Notes under the pieces: model-generated | What the model was told of the DNA's origin: nothing | Databases searched by the model: none | The model's input: only the letters and a program-made list of their open reading frames with translations | Shown: positions 27,705 through 36,582 of the stretch, piece by piece | Layout of the letters: every line of letters starts with the position of its first letter | How positions within the stretch are numbered: the stretch's first letter is position 1 | NCBI RefSeq assembly: GCF_003999975.1 | Contig: NZ_RJAC01000024.1 | Location: 46,268-110,267, forward strand | Source: Actinoplanes solisilvae | Lineage (GTDB): Bacteria; Actinomycetota; Actinomycetes; Mycobacteriales; Micromonosporaceae | Length of the DNA stretch: 64,000 bases | Direction: 5' to 3' | Program-made: the position numbers and the translations under genes

Positions 27705-29687
27705 GTGACAGATGTGCTGAATCAGGTGTTCCTTGCCGCGAATCTGGTGATCATGGTCGCGTATGCCGCGATCACTGTGGCGATCGTGGTGCCGGTCCTT
27801 CAGACCGGGCAGTTGCGCACCAATAAGCTGGCCACGGCGACAGCCATGATCTTCTTCAGTTGTTCGCTGGGCCACGGGCTGCACGCGGTCATGGCGCTGC
27901 AATCGGCGACCGGTTCGCCGGGCACCGCCCACGCCGGTATGGCAGGGTCAGACACCTTCGCGATGTCAGCCGCGTGGGACATCGCGACGGCCGCGATCGG
28001 CGTCTACTACTGGACGTTGCGCCGCGCCTACGGGGTCCTGTTGAGCGCGGGCGCGATCTATGTCGATCCTGCGGGTAAACAGGTGCTCGACGCGGCCGGC
28101 GCACGGGAACGGGCCGCCCGCGATGCCGCCGAGGCCCACCGGGCGACCCTGGCCACCGTGGTCGAGCACAGCAACGACGCCGTGATCGGCGCCAGCCCGG
28201 AAGGCGTGATCACCGCGTGGAACCACGGCGCCGAACTCCTGTTCGGCTACCAGGCGGACGAGGTCATCGGCCGGACGGCCGAAATCCTGGCGGACGGCCC
28301 TGGCAGTGAACAGCAGAGTAAGGTCCTGGCCCGCCTCCGCGACGGTGAACGCACCATCAGCTACGAAGGGCAACGGCTGCGCAAGGACGGCACCCCGGTC
28401 GACGTGGCATTCAGCATCAATGCGATCACCGACCACGCCGGCCGGACCATCGGCGTGTCCCTGATCGCCCGCGACGTCACCGCCGCCCGGGAATTGGCCG
28501 AACGCCAGCAGGCGATCGCCGACCGTACGAACCAGGCGCAGCGCATGGAAAGCCTCGGCAAGCTCGCCGGCGGCGTCGCCCACGACTTCAACAACATCCT
28601 GGCGATCATCGCCAACTACACCGACTTCGCCATCGAGGGATGCGACGACAAACCCGAGGTCCAGGCCGACCTGCGTCAGGTACGCGGCGCCACCGACCGG
28701 GCCACCAACCTGACCCGGCAGCTACTGACCTTCACCCGGGGCGACGCCATCCAGCCTCAGAACGTCGATCTCAACATCGCGCTGGGCGAGGTACACACCA
28801 TCCTCGAACGCACCATCGGCGAGCACATCACCCTGCTCGCCCAGCCCTTCCCGGACACCGTGACCGTGCACGTCGACCCCGGACAGCTGCAACAGATCCT
28901 GCTCAACCTGGCGATCAACGCCCGCGACGCCATGCCCGAGGGCGGCACCATCGTCCTGGAAGCCGGCACCACCGATCTCACCGGCGACGAAGTCGACATC
29001 CAACCGCCACTACCGGCCGACGCGTACGCCCGGCTGCTGGTCAGCGACACCGGACATGGCATCCCCCACGAGGTGCTCGAGCACATCTTCGAGCCGTTCT
29101 ACACCACCAAACCCCGCGGCAAGGGCACCGGACTCGGCCTGGCCACCGTCTACGGCATCGTCACCGAAGCCGGCGGCGGCATCAACGTCTACTCCGAGCC
29201 CGGCATCGGCACGACATTTCGCATCTACCTCCCGCTGATCGTCACCACCGGCCGCGAAAACACCCCTACCACGACCACACGCCCCGCCGAGCCGCCCGGC
29301 GGCCAGGACCGCACCGTTCTGGTCGTCGAGGACGAACAGCCCCTGCGCCGGGTCATCACCCGCATCCTCACCACCGGCGGATACCACGTCATCAGCGCGG
29401 CCAACGGCCTCGAAGCGCTCGATCAATTCCACCGCCACGGATGCGACATCCTGCTCACCGATGTCATCATGCCCGAGATGTCCGGCACCCAGCTCGCCCG
29501 CCGACTGTTGGAACACCGCCCAGACCTGCCGGTCGTCTTCATGTCCGGATACAGCAACGGCCTCCTGGGCACCACCCACATCCTCGACGACGACGTCAGC
29601 TTCGTCGAGAAGCCGTTCACCGCCAACGTGCTCCTCACCAAGGTCGCCGAAGCATGGTTCTCGCACGCCGCGCCCACCAGCCGATAG
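27705..29687 (+). CDS. Hybrid histidine kinase: membrane sensor - PAS - HisKA - HATPase - receiver
   Basis: A 660-aa protein with three or four N-terminal membrane helices (residues 10-115; His57 and His60 in or near the second), a PAS domain (148-258), a HisKA helix with phospho-acceptor His293 (GGVAHDFNNIL), a HATPase_c domain (NARDAMPEGG, DTGHGIP, GTGLGLATVYG) and a C-terminal receiver with Asp586 (LTDVIMPEMSG) and Lys636. HDFNN-type kinases with an attached receiver usually pass phosphate through an Hpt protein or use the receiver as a sink; none is encoded nearby. The GTG at 27705 starts right before the first helix; no ribosome-binding site is evident, so the message may be leaderless. 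Confidence 0.9.
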   Translation: MTDVLNQVFLAANLVIMVAYAAITVAIVVPVLQTGQLRTNKLATATAMIFFSCSLGHGLHAVMALQSATGSPGTAHAGMAGSDTFAMSAAWDIATAAIGVYYWTLRRAYGVLLSAGAIYVDPAGKQVLDAAGARERAARDAAEAHRATLATVVEHSNDAVIGASPEGVITAWNHGAELLFGYQADEVIGRTAEILADGPGSEQQSKVLARLRDGERTISYEGQRLRKDGTPVDVAFSINAITDHAGRTIGVSLIARDVTAARELAERQQAIADRTNQAQRMESLGKLAGGVAHDFNNILAIIANYTDFAIEGCDDKPEVQADLRQVRGATDRATNLTRQLLTFTRGDAIQPQNVDLNIALGEVHTILERTIGEHITLLAQPFPDTVTVHVDPGQLQQILLNLAINARDAMPEGGTIVLEAGTTDLTGDEVDIQPPLPADAYARLLVSDTGHGIPHEVLEHIFEPFYTTKPRGKGTGLGLATVYGIVTEAGGGINVYSEPGIGTTFRIYLPLIVTTGRENTPTTTTRPAEPPGGQDRTVLVVEDEQPLRRVITRILTTGGYHVISAANGLEALDQFHRHGCDILLTDVIMPEMSGTQLARRLLEHRPDLPVVFMSGYSNGLLGTTHILDDDVSFVEKPFTANVLLTKVAEAWFSHAAPTSR

Positions 29688-29769
29688 TGATGCCGGACCG
29701 CTCCGGCCACGCTTGCGCCGCAGTTTGTCCGGGACAGAAAGGATGGCGGCGTACACACGGGCGACCCGG

Positions 29770-30195
29770 CTACGGCGCGCTCGGTGTCCGCGCGGGCCGC
29801 TCCTTCCAGGCCCGCGCTGCGGCGGCCAACGCTGCCGACACCCAGATGGCGCCGTAGATACCGAGCAGGCCGCGGCCGTAGTTCAGCGGCAGCAGGGACG
29901 GGTTGTCGGCGGCCCGGCCCGCGCCGAGAACCAACGGCACGGCCACGATGGTCACCGCCAGGGTGATCAGCAACGCCGCGCGGACCAGGGCGCGCCGCCG
30001 CAGCGGGACGAACCGGCCGATCAGCGCTCCGACCCCGACGACGAGCGGCAGCAGGATCGCGTCGTGAGCGATGAGCACCCCGATCAGGAAGAGCAAGGCG
30101 CCGCCTTTGACGTCCGGGTCGGCGAGCGCGCCGATCGCCGCGTACGTCATGCTGAGCACACCGGCCCCGATCAGGGCTCGTCGCACGGTCTTCAT
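29770..30195 (-). CDS. Small four-helix membrane protein, last gene of the molybdo-oxidoreductase operon
   Basis: A 141-aa protein with four predicted helices (about 8-26, 34-60, 68-90 and 105-130). I do not recognise a family. Its ATG overlaps the stop of the molybdopterin oxidoreductase gene by 4 bp, so it is the fifth gene of the operon running from 33353. The partner gene's product has its own membrane b-type domain, so this may be a subunit or maturation partner of that oxidoreductase (inference from coupling only). Confidence 0.75.
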   Translation of the reverse strand: MKTVRRALIGAGVLSMTYAAIGALADPDVKGGALLFLIGVLIAHDAILLPLVVGVGALIGRFVPLRRRALVRAALLITLAVTIVAVPLVLGAGRAADNPSLLPLNYGRGLLGIYGAIWVSAALAAAARAWKERPARTPSAP

Positions 30196-31424
30196 GGCGC
30201 ACTCCGTGCCGTGATCCGGCTGACCCATTTGGTCTGGAGCACGCCGGGGCGGTTCGGGGCGATCAGCCGGGCCGGGTACCCGTGGTCCGGGTGCAGCGGC
30301 TCGCCGCCGAGCCGCATCGCGATCAGCGTGTACGGATCCCGGACGTGTGTCGGCGGCACCGTCGTGGCGCGATACCGGCCGCGGGCCTCGAGAGACTCGA
30401 CGTACGCCTCGGCGTCGTCCGGATCGGCGCCGGCCAGCACGACGAGGTCGCGCAGCCGCACCCCGGTCCACGTCCCGATGGAACTCCAGCCCTCCACACA
30501 ACTGATCGGCAGCGCCACGGTGTGCTGCGGCAGCGCGGCGAGGTCGGTGAGGGCGAGCCGCACCGTACGGGCCGGACCGGCCACGGTCAGCCGATAGGCC
30601 GGATCGAACAGAGCGTTGCGGACTCCGGCGTCGCCGGCGGTCTTGTTGACCGGAACGTTCTGCGGCCCGCTTCTTGGCCGGCGAGGTGCGAGCACCGAGA
30701 CCGGCGCGAGCGGGGCGATCGTCTGCCCGGCGGTGGCCAGGGTGATGATCCCGGCGGCCGCGCCGGCCGCGCCGAGCAGCCCGCGGCGGGTCAGCCCGCC
30801 GTCGATGACGCGGTCCGGGGTGGGCCGGGTCAGCGCCGTCCGGATGATCGGAAGTTTGACGCCGATGTGGGTCAGCAGGGCGCCGATCGCCAGCCAGGCC
30901 GACCAGTAGTGTCCGGCGGTGAAGAAGAACGGCATCGGCGCGTACCAGCGGGCGATGTTGAGGATGCCACTGATCAGCTGGAACAGGGCGGCGGCGACCA
31001 GCGCGGCGATGCTCGCACGTTCGATCATGTGGGCGAGGTTGCGTACCGGAGGCCAGCCGAACAGCCGCGGATAGACCGACCACAGCTTCGCGCCGAGCAA
31101 CGGCACCGAGGCCAGACCGGTCGCCACGTGCACGCCCTGGGTGACGCGGTAAAGGTTGACCGGCCGCGACGGCCAGACGAACCAGGACGGCGGGTGCTGG
31201 ATGAAGTGACTGATCAGCCCGGTCACGAAACAGACCGTGAAGGCGACGGCGAGAGCCGATCCGAGCAGGCTGGTCAGCCGGGGTGAACGCAGCCGGGACT
31301 CGAACGCGCCGCGCCGCAGCGGCCCGCGGCGCAGGGTCGCCGGTGGCGGGGGTAGGGGCGTGTTGAGCCAGGCGTGTCCCCGCCGTGCGAGCCCCACTAT
31401 GCCGGCTGCAAGGTCGCGAACCAT
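30192..31424 (-). CDS. Molybdopterin-dependent oxidoreductase with N-terminal membrane cytochrome-b-like domain
   Basis: A 410-aa protein. The first half has four membrane helices containing conserved-looking histidines (FVTGLISHFIQH, GVHVATG, AGHYWSAW, LLTHIGVK), like a cytochrome b561/formate-dehydrogenase gamma anchor. The second half is a sulfite-oxidase-type molybdopterin domain, with the molybdenum-ligand cysteine in ISCVEGWSSIG and later substrate-site segments (LHPDHGYPARLI, KWV). It should transfer electrons between an extracytoplasmic substrate and the membrane pool. The ATG at 31424 is set by GGAGG 6 bp upstream and overlaps the end of the methyltransferase gene by 28 bp. Confidence 0.88.
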   Translation of the reverse strand: MVRDLAAGIVGLARRGHAWLNTPLPPPPATLRRGPLRRGAFESRLRSPRLTSLLGSALAVAFTVCFVTGLISHFIQHPPSWFVWPSRPVNLYRVTQGVHVATGLASVPLLGAKLWSVYPRLFGWPPVRNLAHMIERASIAALVAAALFQLISGILNIARWYAPMPFFFTAGHYWSAWLAIGALLTHIGVKLPIIRTALTRPTPDRVIDGGLTRRGLLGAAGAAAGIITLATAGQTIAPLAPVSVLAPRRPRSGPQNVPVNKTAGDAGVRNALFDPAYRLTVAGPARTVRLALTDLAALPQHTVALPISCVEGWSSIGTWTGVRLRDLVVLAGADPDDAEAYVESLEARGRYRATTVPPTHVRDPYTLIAMRLGGEPLHPDHGYPARLIAPNRPGVLQTKWVSRITARSAP

Positions 31425-32065
31425 CGGTTCGCCTCCGTCCAGGTCGTCAGGGTGCGCAAAGCCGCCGCCGAGGCGATTGCCGGTAGGTCGTCTACACCGA
31501 GCACGGCCCACCGGAACGGTTCGCTCGGCCGGGCGTCGTCCGCGCTGAGCCGGGCCCGGCCCGACCAGCTGGGTGTGCCCGGCCCGGCGACCTCGACGTG
31601 CAGCCGGCCGTCCGCGGCGAGCAACTGCCGGCAGCGGCGCAGCAACCGGGCCGGGTCGCCGCCGATACCGATATTGCCGTCGGCCAGCAGGAGGTGCCGC
31701 CACCTACCTTCGCCGGGCAGGGGTGAGAAGACGTCGCGGCGCAGTGCGGTGGCGCCGCGGGCCCGGGCCAGCCGGATCGCCTCGGCGCTGATGTCGATGC
31801 CGAGGGCCGGGTGACCGAGACGCCCGAGGGCGTAGGTGAGCCGGCCCGGGCCGCAACCGACGTCCAGGGTCGGTCCGGAGCACCGGTCGAGCAGCCGGCG
31901 ATCACCGGGAAGGTGGGGCCGGTTCCAGGACGCGGCGTCGACCTGCTGCCGGGCCCCAGTCTCGTCGTGGACCGTCAGGACCACGGGCCGGCCGGCGGCG
32001 GCGCCGGCGAGGGCCCCGTCGAAGACCGCCAGGGCGCCGGGGAGCGTCGTGGACGGGGCGGTCAT
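31397..32065 (-). CDS. Class I SAM-dependent methyltransferase
   Basis: A 222-aa methyltransferase with motif I LDVGCGPGRLTYALG and the post-I acidic strand GIDISAEAI. It is the third of five coupled genes: its ATG overlaps the stop of the DUF2064 gene by 4 bp, and the next gene starts inside its last codons. Similar sets of GT2, DUF2064, methyltransferase and molybdo-oxidoreductase genes recur in actinobacteria. The substrate is unknown; the glycosyltransferase neighbours suggest a lipid- or polyprenyl-linked compound. Confidence 0.82.
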   Translation of the reverse strand: MTAPSTTLPGALAVFDGALAGAAAGRPVVLTVHDETGARQQVDAASWNRPHLPGDRRLLDRCSGPTLDVGCGPGRLTYALGRLGHPALGIDISAEAIRLARARGATALRRDVFSPLPGEGRWRHLLLADGNIGIGGDPARLLRRCRQLLAADGRLHVEVAGPGTPSWSGRARLSADDARPSEPFRWAVLGVDDLPAIASAAALRTLTTWTEANRWFATLQPA

Positions 32066-32697
32066 GCGCCGAGCTCCGCGGTCACGGTGGCGGTGAACCT
32101 GCTGCCGGGTGGGCACAGGGCGGCGACCACTCGCGCCGCGGCGACGGTGTCGACGTCGGTCAGCGAGGGGAGGGCGGCGACCCGCAGGCCGCGGTCCGCC
32201 AGCGCGACCAGGGTGCGCGCGCCGGTCTCGGCGGTCGACATGGGCACCTCCGGCAGCACCTGCGCGTGAGACGGGTCCTTCAGCCCCAGCGCCCACCAGC
32301 CGCCGTCCTCGGCCAGGCCCAGCACGGCGTCGACGTCATCCCCGCCCAGGGCGGTGATTGCCCGTGCGAGCAGCCGCGGGCCGGCCTGCGGGGTGTCCAT
32401 GCCGATCAGCAGAGCGGCCCGGCCCGGCACTGCGGTGTCGGCGTAGGCGTACGCGAGACGTTCGCCGAGCCGGTCGCCGCGCTGGACCACCCGGCTCCAG
32501 CCCGGCGGGGCCGGGAGATCACCGTCGACGACCAGGGTTCGCCCGGCCGCCGGGGTCGCCGAGACCGCGTTCACGGTGTCGACGAGAGCCGCGGCGGCGA
32601 TCCGGGCCGCCTGGGCCGGCGTGCATGGTGGACACAGCCGGGTCTTGACCCGGCCGGGTACCGGCGTCTTGGCCAGGACCAGGATCTGGGCGGTCAT
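32062..32697 (-). CDS. DUF2064 / TIGR04282-type nucleotidyltransferase-like protein
   Basis: A 211-aa GT-A-fold protein of the DUF2064 family. It has the nucleotide-binding start ILVLAKTPVPGRVKTRL and the inner motifs LLIGMDTPQ and GLAEDGGWWALGL. Members are related to nucleotidyltransferases such as CofC and commonly sit beside GT2 genes; the reaction is not established. It overlaps the GT2 gene before it and the methyltransferase gene after it by 4 bp each. Confidence 0.83.
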   Translation of the reverse strand: MTAQILVLAKTPVPGRVKTRLCPPCTPAQAARIAAAALVDTVNAVSATPAAGRTLVVDGDLPAPPGWSRVVQRGDRLGERLAYAYADTAVPGRAALLIGMDTPQAGPRLLARAITALGGDDVDAVLGLAEDGGWWALGLKDPSHAQVLPEVPMSTAETGARTLVALADRGLRVAALPSLTDVDTVAAARVVAALCPPGSRFTATVTAELGA

Positions 32698-33353
32698 CGG
32701 GCCAGCACCGCGCTCATGTCGCGGATCGCGCGGGCTGTTCCTCGCACCGTACCGGTGACCTTGGATCTGGTTCCCGCGGTCCGGCGGTGATACGCGACGT
32801 CGACCTCGGCAACTGTCCATCTGGCGCGGGCGGCGGCGATCAGCAGTTCCAGCGGATAGCCGAAGCGGCGGTCGCGCAGGCCGAGCGAGAGCAGGTCGTC
32901 GCGCCGGGCGGCGCGCATCGGGCCGATGTCGTGCACGTTCAGCCCCGTGGTGCGGCGCAGACGGCGGGCCAGCACGGCGTTGGCGAGCCGGGCGTGCGCC
33001 GGCCAGGCGTCGCGGTTGACGGGGCGGCGCCGGCCCACGGCGAGCCGCACGGCCCCGGCCCGCACGGGGTCGGCGACGAGCGGCAGGTCGGCCGGATCGA
33101 ACGAGCCGTCGGCGTCCATCACGCAGACGACCCCGTCGGTGGGGTCGGCGGCTAGGAGCCCGGCGTGCACGGCCGCGCCGTAGCCAGGCTGAGGCACGGT
33201 CACCACGGGCACGCCGAAGTCCCGCGCCACCTGGGCCGAGCCGTCGGTCGAACCGTTGTCGGCCACTATCGCCCGATATCCGGCCGGCATCCGGCCGAGC
33301 AACCGTCGCAGAGCGGGAGCCTCGTTGAGACAGGGCAGTACGACATCGGTCAT
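32694..33353 (-). CDS. GT2 glycosyltransferase, first gene of the molybdo-oxidoreductase operon
   Basis: A 219-aa soluble GT2 enzyme of the polyprenyl-phosphate-sugar-synthase type: VVLPCLNEAPAL, ADNGSTDGS, GYGAAVHAG and the metal site VMDADGSFDP. No membrane helix is attached. It opens the five-gene minus-strand operon ending at 29770. A -10-like TAACTT ends 8 bp before the ATG, suggesting a leaderless transcript, and the GTAAG direct repeat at 33401-33417 stands 47 bp upstream. Confidence 0.86.
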   Translation of the reverse strand: MTDVVLPCLNEAPALRRLLGRMPAGYRAIVADNGSTDGSAQVARDFGVPVVTVPQPGYGAAVHAGLLAADPTDGVVCVMDADGSFDPADLPLVADPVRAGAVRLAVGRRRPVNRDAWPAHARLANAVLARRLRRTTGLNVHDIGPMRAARRDDLLSLGLRDRRFGYPLELLIAAARARWTVAEVDVAYHRRTAGTRSKVTGTVRGTARAIRDMSAVLAR

Positions 33354-33361
33354 GACCGACG

Positions 33362-33367
33362 AAGTTA
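33362..33367 (-). promoter_or_regulatory. Leaderless -10 element of the GT2-molybdo-oxidoreductase operon
   Basis: TAACTT (minus strand) fits the actinobacterial TANNNT -10 consensus and ends 8 bp before the ATG at 33353. There is no ribosome-binding site, consistent with a leaderless message. Confidence 0.5.
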
Positions 33368-33400
33368 GCGGCGCCGTGGCGCCCGGAACGACGGTTCGGC

Positions 33401-33417
33401 ATTACCGATCGCTTACG
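33401..33417 (-). promoter_or_regulatory. OmpR-type direct-repeat box 1
   Basis: On the minus strand this reads CGTAAGCGATCGGTAAT: two GTAA half-sites with an 11-bp period. It faces the GT2 gene and lies 47 bp before its ATG. Related boxes precede the response regulator (35839-35854) and the DM13 gene (37695-37710). An extra CTTACG half-site is at 33430-33435. Confidence 0.65.
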
Positions 33418-33484
33418 TCCACGGCAGTCCTTACGAACCGCTGACATGTTCGTCCACGGTGGCCTCCGGGAGCCGCGAAGCGCC

Positions 33485-33490
33485 TACGGT
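33485..33490 (+). promoter_or_regulatory. Leaderless -10 element of the epimerase operon
   Basis: TACGGT fits TANNNT and ends 7 bp before the GTG at 33498, so the epimerase message is probably leaderless. This supports 33498 over the upstream GTG at 33459. Confidence 0.5.
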
Positions 33491-33497
33491 CGTTCGC

Positions 33498-34538
33498 GTG
33501 ACCCACGTACTCGTGACCGGCGGCGCCGGTTTCATCGGCACCCACGTGACTGCCGCCCTGCTCGACGCCGGACACCAGGTGCGCCTGCTCGACTCCGCCC
33601 ATCCCGCCGCACACTCCGGCCCGCTCCCCCTCGACATTCATGGCATTCCCGTGCTGCGGGCTGACGTCCGCGACCGTACCGCCGTGACAGACGCGCTGCG
33701 CGGGATCGACGCCGTCGTACACCAGGCCGCCATGGTTGGCATGGGCGTCGACCTGGACGACCTACCCGACTACGTCGGCTGCAACGACCTCGGCACCGCC
33801 GTCCTGCTCGCCGCGATGGCCCGCGCCGGCATCCACCGCCTCGTGCTGGCCAGCTCGATGGTCGTCTACGGCGAGGGCGCCTACACCTGCCCGGCCGACG
33901 GCCCGGTCCGCCCGGCGGCGCGGGACGTCGCGGATCTGGCCGCGGGCCGCTTCGAACCGGCCTGCCCGGCTTGCGGACGGGAGCTGGTCCCGGCGCTCGT
34001 CGACGAGGACGCCGTGCTCGATCCGCGCAGCGTGTACGCGGCCACCAAGCTCGCCCAGGAACATCTGAGCGCGGCGTGGGCCCGGCAGACCGGCGGCTCG
34101 GTGGCCGCGCTGCGCTACCACAACGTCTATGGGCCGGGCATGCCGAAGGACACCCCGTACAGCGGGGTCGCGGCCATCTTTCGATCGGCGCTGCAGGCCG
34201 GGCGGGCCCCGGCGGTCTTCGAGGACGGCGGCCAGCGGCGCGACTTCGTGCACGTGTCCGACGTGGCCCGGGCCAACGTGGCCGCCCTGGACGCACCGGC
34301 CGGGTTCCGCGCTTACAACGTGGCGTCCGGTCGGCCGGCGACGGTCGGTGAGATGGCCACGGCGCTGGCCGAGGCCGTCGGCGGGCCCCGTCCGGTCGTC
34401 ACGGGCGACTTCCGGCTCGGCGACGTGCGGCACGTCGTGGCCTCGCCCGCCCGGGCCACCACCGAGCTGGGTTTCACGGCCAGGACAGACCTGCGGATTG
34501 GGGTCGCCGAGTTCGCCCACGCCGCGTTGCGCGGATGA
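33498..34538 (+). CDS. NAD-dependent epimerase/dehydratase (extended SDR)
   Basis: A 346-aa extended short-chain dehydrogenase: the NAD loop TGGAGFIGTHV, a YAATK catalytic Tyr/Lys pair and the sugar-epimerase landmarks YHNVYGPGMPKDTPYSGV and RDFVHVSDVA. An unusual CPACGREL segment between the core strand and the catalytic Tyr may form a Cys pair. It probably converts a nucleotide sugar. The GTG at 33498 is preferred to the GTG at 33459 because the nucleotide-binding strand begins at once and a -10-like element ends 7 bp upstream. It is divergent from the GT2 operon, and its stop overlaps the next ATG by 4 bp. Confidence 0.88.
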   Translation: MTHVLVTGGAGFIGTHVTAALLDAGHQVRLLDSAHPAAHSGPLPLDIHGIPVLRADVRDRTAVTDALRGIDAVVHQAAMVGMGVDLDDLPDYVGCNDLGTAVLLAAMARAGIHRLVLASSMVVYGEGAYTCPADGPVRPAARDVADLAAGRFEPACPACGRELVPALVDEDAVLDPRSVYAATKLAQEHLSAAWARQTGGSVAALRYHNVYGPGMPKDTPYSGVAAIFRSALQAGRAPAVFEDGGQRRDFVHVSDVARANVAALDAPAGFRAYNVASGRPATVGEMATALAEAVGGPRPVVTGDFRLGDVRHVVASPARATTELGFTARTDLRIGVAEFAHAALRG

Positions 34539-35833
34539 GGGTGCGCGGCGCCGACCTCGCCGCAGCGGGCGCCGCACTCGGCCTGGTAGCGCTGTCCGGG
34601 CTGGCCGGCGGAATCCTGTATCTCGCCGGGCACCCGGTGCACGCCAGCTCCGCCCCGTTCACCGCCCACTGGCTGCCCCACCTCGGCCCCGGCACACCGC
34701 TCGCGGTGGCCACCGCCGTACTGGTGATCTGGCACGGCCCACGCCTCGCGGCGGCCCTGCCCTGGCGACGCCTGCTCGGTCTCACCTACGCGGTGGCCGC
34801 GGTCTGGATTCTGTCGCTCGCACTGGTGGACGGATGGCGCCGTGGTGTCGCGGACCGGCTCACCACCCGCCACGAATACCTCAGCGAGGTCGGCGGGGTC
34901 ATCGACGTACGCGCGATGCTGCGCGGCTTCACCGGCCGCATCCTCGACTTCCAGCCGGACTCCTGGACCACCCATGTCGCCGGGCACCCACCCGGCGCAC
35001 TTCTCGTGTTCGTCGGCCTCGACCGGGTCGGCCTCGGTGGGGGCGGCTGGGCGGCGCTGACCTGCGTGGCGGTCGGCGCGCTGTGCGCGGTCGCGGTACC
35101 GGTCACGCTCCGGGCCCTCGGTGACGAGGTCGCCGCCCGCGCCGCCGTCCCGTTCCTGGTGCTGTTTCCCGGCGCGGTGTGGATCGGTGTTTCCGCCGAC
35201 GGGCTGTTCGCCGGAGTCACCGCCACCGGCCTGGCCTTACTCGCCGTCGCCGCGCGCCGGAACAGCCTGGTCATCGGCCTCGGCGCGGGGCTGCTCCTCG
35301 GAGGGGGCCTCTTTCTCTCGTACGGTCTGGTCCTGCTCGCCGTGCCTGCGCTGGCCGTCGTGCTCCTCGCCGGCCGTCTCCGGCCCGTGATCGCGGCGTT
35401 GGCCGGGGCTGCCGTCGTCGTGACAGCATTCACCCTGGCCGGCTTCTGGTGGCTGGACGGCTACCACCTCGTCACGGTCCGGTACTACCAGGGCGTCGCC
35501 AGTGTCCGCCCGTACGCGTACTGGATCTGGGCCGACCTCGCACTCGTGGCCGTCTGCGCCGGACCGGCCGCCGCCGTGATCCTGCGCCGGGCCGCGATCA
35601 AGCGTCCCTGGCCGCGGCCGGTCGTTCTGCTGCCGGCCGCGGCGCTGCTGGCGATCCTGGCCGCCGACGTGTCCGGCTACAGCAAGGCCGAGGTGGAACG
35701 GATCTGGCTGCCGTTCGCCGTCTGGCTGCTCGCCGGCGCCGTCCTGATCCCCCCGGCCGGGCGCAGGTTCTGGCTCGTCGCCCAGGCCGCGGTCGCCCTG
35801 CTGGTCAACCATCTGCTGCTGACCACCTGGTGA
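34535..35833 (+). CDS. Polytopic membrane protein, GT-C-like
   Basis: A 432-aa protein with ten or more hydrophobic helices. No exact family is recognised, but the long first periplasmic region (after residue 100), the HPPGALLVF motif and the C-terminal helix cluster resemble lipid-linked-sugar GT-C glycosyltransferases. It is translationally coupled to the epimerase (4-bp overlap). Together with the divergent GT2, DUF2064 and methyltransferase genes this suggests assembly of a modified envelope sugar. Function remains inferred. Confidence 0.75.
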   Translation: MRVRGADLAAAGAALGLVALSGLAGGILYLAGHPVHASSAPFTAHWLPHLGPGTPLAVATAVLVIWHGPRLAAALPWRRLLGLTYAVAAVWILSLALVDGWRRGVADRLTTRHEYLSEVGGVIDVRAMLRGFTGRILDFQPDSWTTHVAGHPPGALLVFVGLDRVGLGGGGWAALTCVAVGALCAVAVPVTLRALGDEVAARAAVPFLVLFPGAVWIGVSADGLFAGVTATGLALLAVAARRNSLVIGLGAGLLLGGGLFLSYGLVLLAVPALAVVLLAGRLRPVIAALAGAAVVVTAFTLAGFWWLDGYHLVTVRYYQGVASVRPYAYWIWADLALVAVCAGPAAAVILRRAAIKRPWPRPVVLLPAAALLAILAADVSGYSKAEVERIWLPFAVWLLAGAVLIPPAGRRFWLVAQAAVALLVNHLLLTTW

Positions 35834-35838
35834 CGATC

Positions 35839-35854
35839 GTAAGAATCTGGAAAG
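35839..35854 (+). promoter_or_regulatory. OmpR-type direct-repeat box 2
   Basis: GTAAGAATCTGGAAAG contains GTAAG and GAAAG half-sites with an 11-bp period, 44 bp before the response-regulator GTG at 35899. A -10-like TAGCGT (35887-35892) ends 6 bp before that start. Box-to-(-10) spacing is 32 bp, against 33 bp for the GT2 operon. Confidence 0.6.
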
Positions 35855-35898
35855 GTCTCCGAACCGATCACACGGCACTGGTTCGGTAGCGTCAGAAC

Positions 35899-36582
35899 GT
35901 GGCCCATGTGCTGGTCGTCGACGACGACCCGACCGTCAGCGACGTCGTCCGCCGCTACCTCGAGCAGGACGGCAGCCGCGTGCGCCTCGCCGCCGACGGC
36001 CTGACCGCCCTGGCCGCGGTCGACGAGGAGCGGCCCGACCTGGTCGTCCTCGACCTGATGATGCCCGGCCTGGACGGCCTCGAGGTCTGCCGGCGGCTGC
36101 GGGACCGGATGCCCGACCTGCCGGTGGTGATGCTGACCGCGCTCGGCGAGGAGTCCGACCGGGTCCTCGGCCTCGAGGTCGGCGCCGACGACTACGTCAC
36201 CAAGCCGTTCTCGCCGCGGGAGCTCGTGCTGCGTGTCCGCTCGGTGCTGCGCCGCAGCGCACCCGCGGCCGAGCCGGCCCGGCTGCGCGACGGCGACCTC
36301 ACCGCCGACACCGGACGCCGGCTGGCCCACCTCGGCGACCGGCCGCTGGCGCTGACCGTCCGCGAGTTCGACCTGCTCGTCTTCCTGCTGCGCCACCCGG
36401 CCCGGGCCTGGTCGCGCGCCGAACTGCTCGAACAGGTGTGGGGCTGGAACTTCGGCGACCAGTCGACGGTCACTGTCCACGTCCGCCGGCTGCGCGAGAA
36501 GATCGAGGCCGATCCAGCGGCGCCCCGGCGCATCCTCACCGCCTGGGGCGTCGGCTACCGATACGAGCGCACCCATGACTGA
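35899..36582 (+). CDS. OmpR/PhoB-family response regulator
   Basis: A 227-aa regulator with a receiver domain (acidic VVDDDP, phospho-Asp in VLDLMMPGLDG, switch LTALGEE, Lys in VTKPFSP) and a C-terminal winged helix (LTVREFDLLVFLLRHPARAWSRAELL, then VTVHVRRLREKIE). The GTG start is 6 bp from a -10-like hexamer, so the message is likely leaderless. Its stop lies inside the start of the histidine kinase gene (8-bp overlap), marking a cognate pair. It probably binds the GTAAG direct repeats before its own gene, the GT2 operon and the DM13 gene. Confidence 0.92.
   Translation: MAHVLVVDDDPTVSDVVRRYLEQDGSRVRLAADGLTALAAVDEERPDLVVLDLMMPGLDGLEVCRRLRDRMPDLPVVMLTALGEESDRVLGLEVGADDYVTKPFSPRELVLRVRSVLRRSAPAAEPARLRDGDLTADTGRRLAHLGDRPLALTVREFDLLVFLLRHPARAWSRAELLEQVWGWNFGDQSTVTVHVRRLREKIEADPAAPRRILTAWGVGYRYERTHD

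Noticed and set aside
25204..27708. An 834-codon plus-strand frame
   Set aside because: Antisense to the carboxylesterase; its last part crosses the flavodoxin and TetR remnants, which read better on the minus strand.
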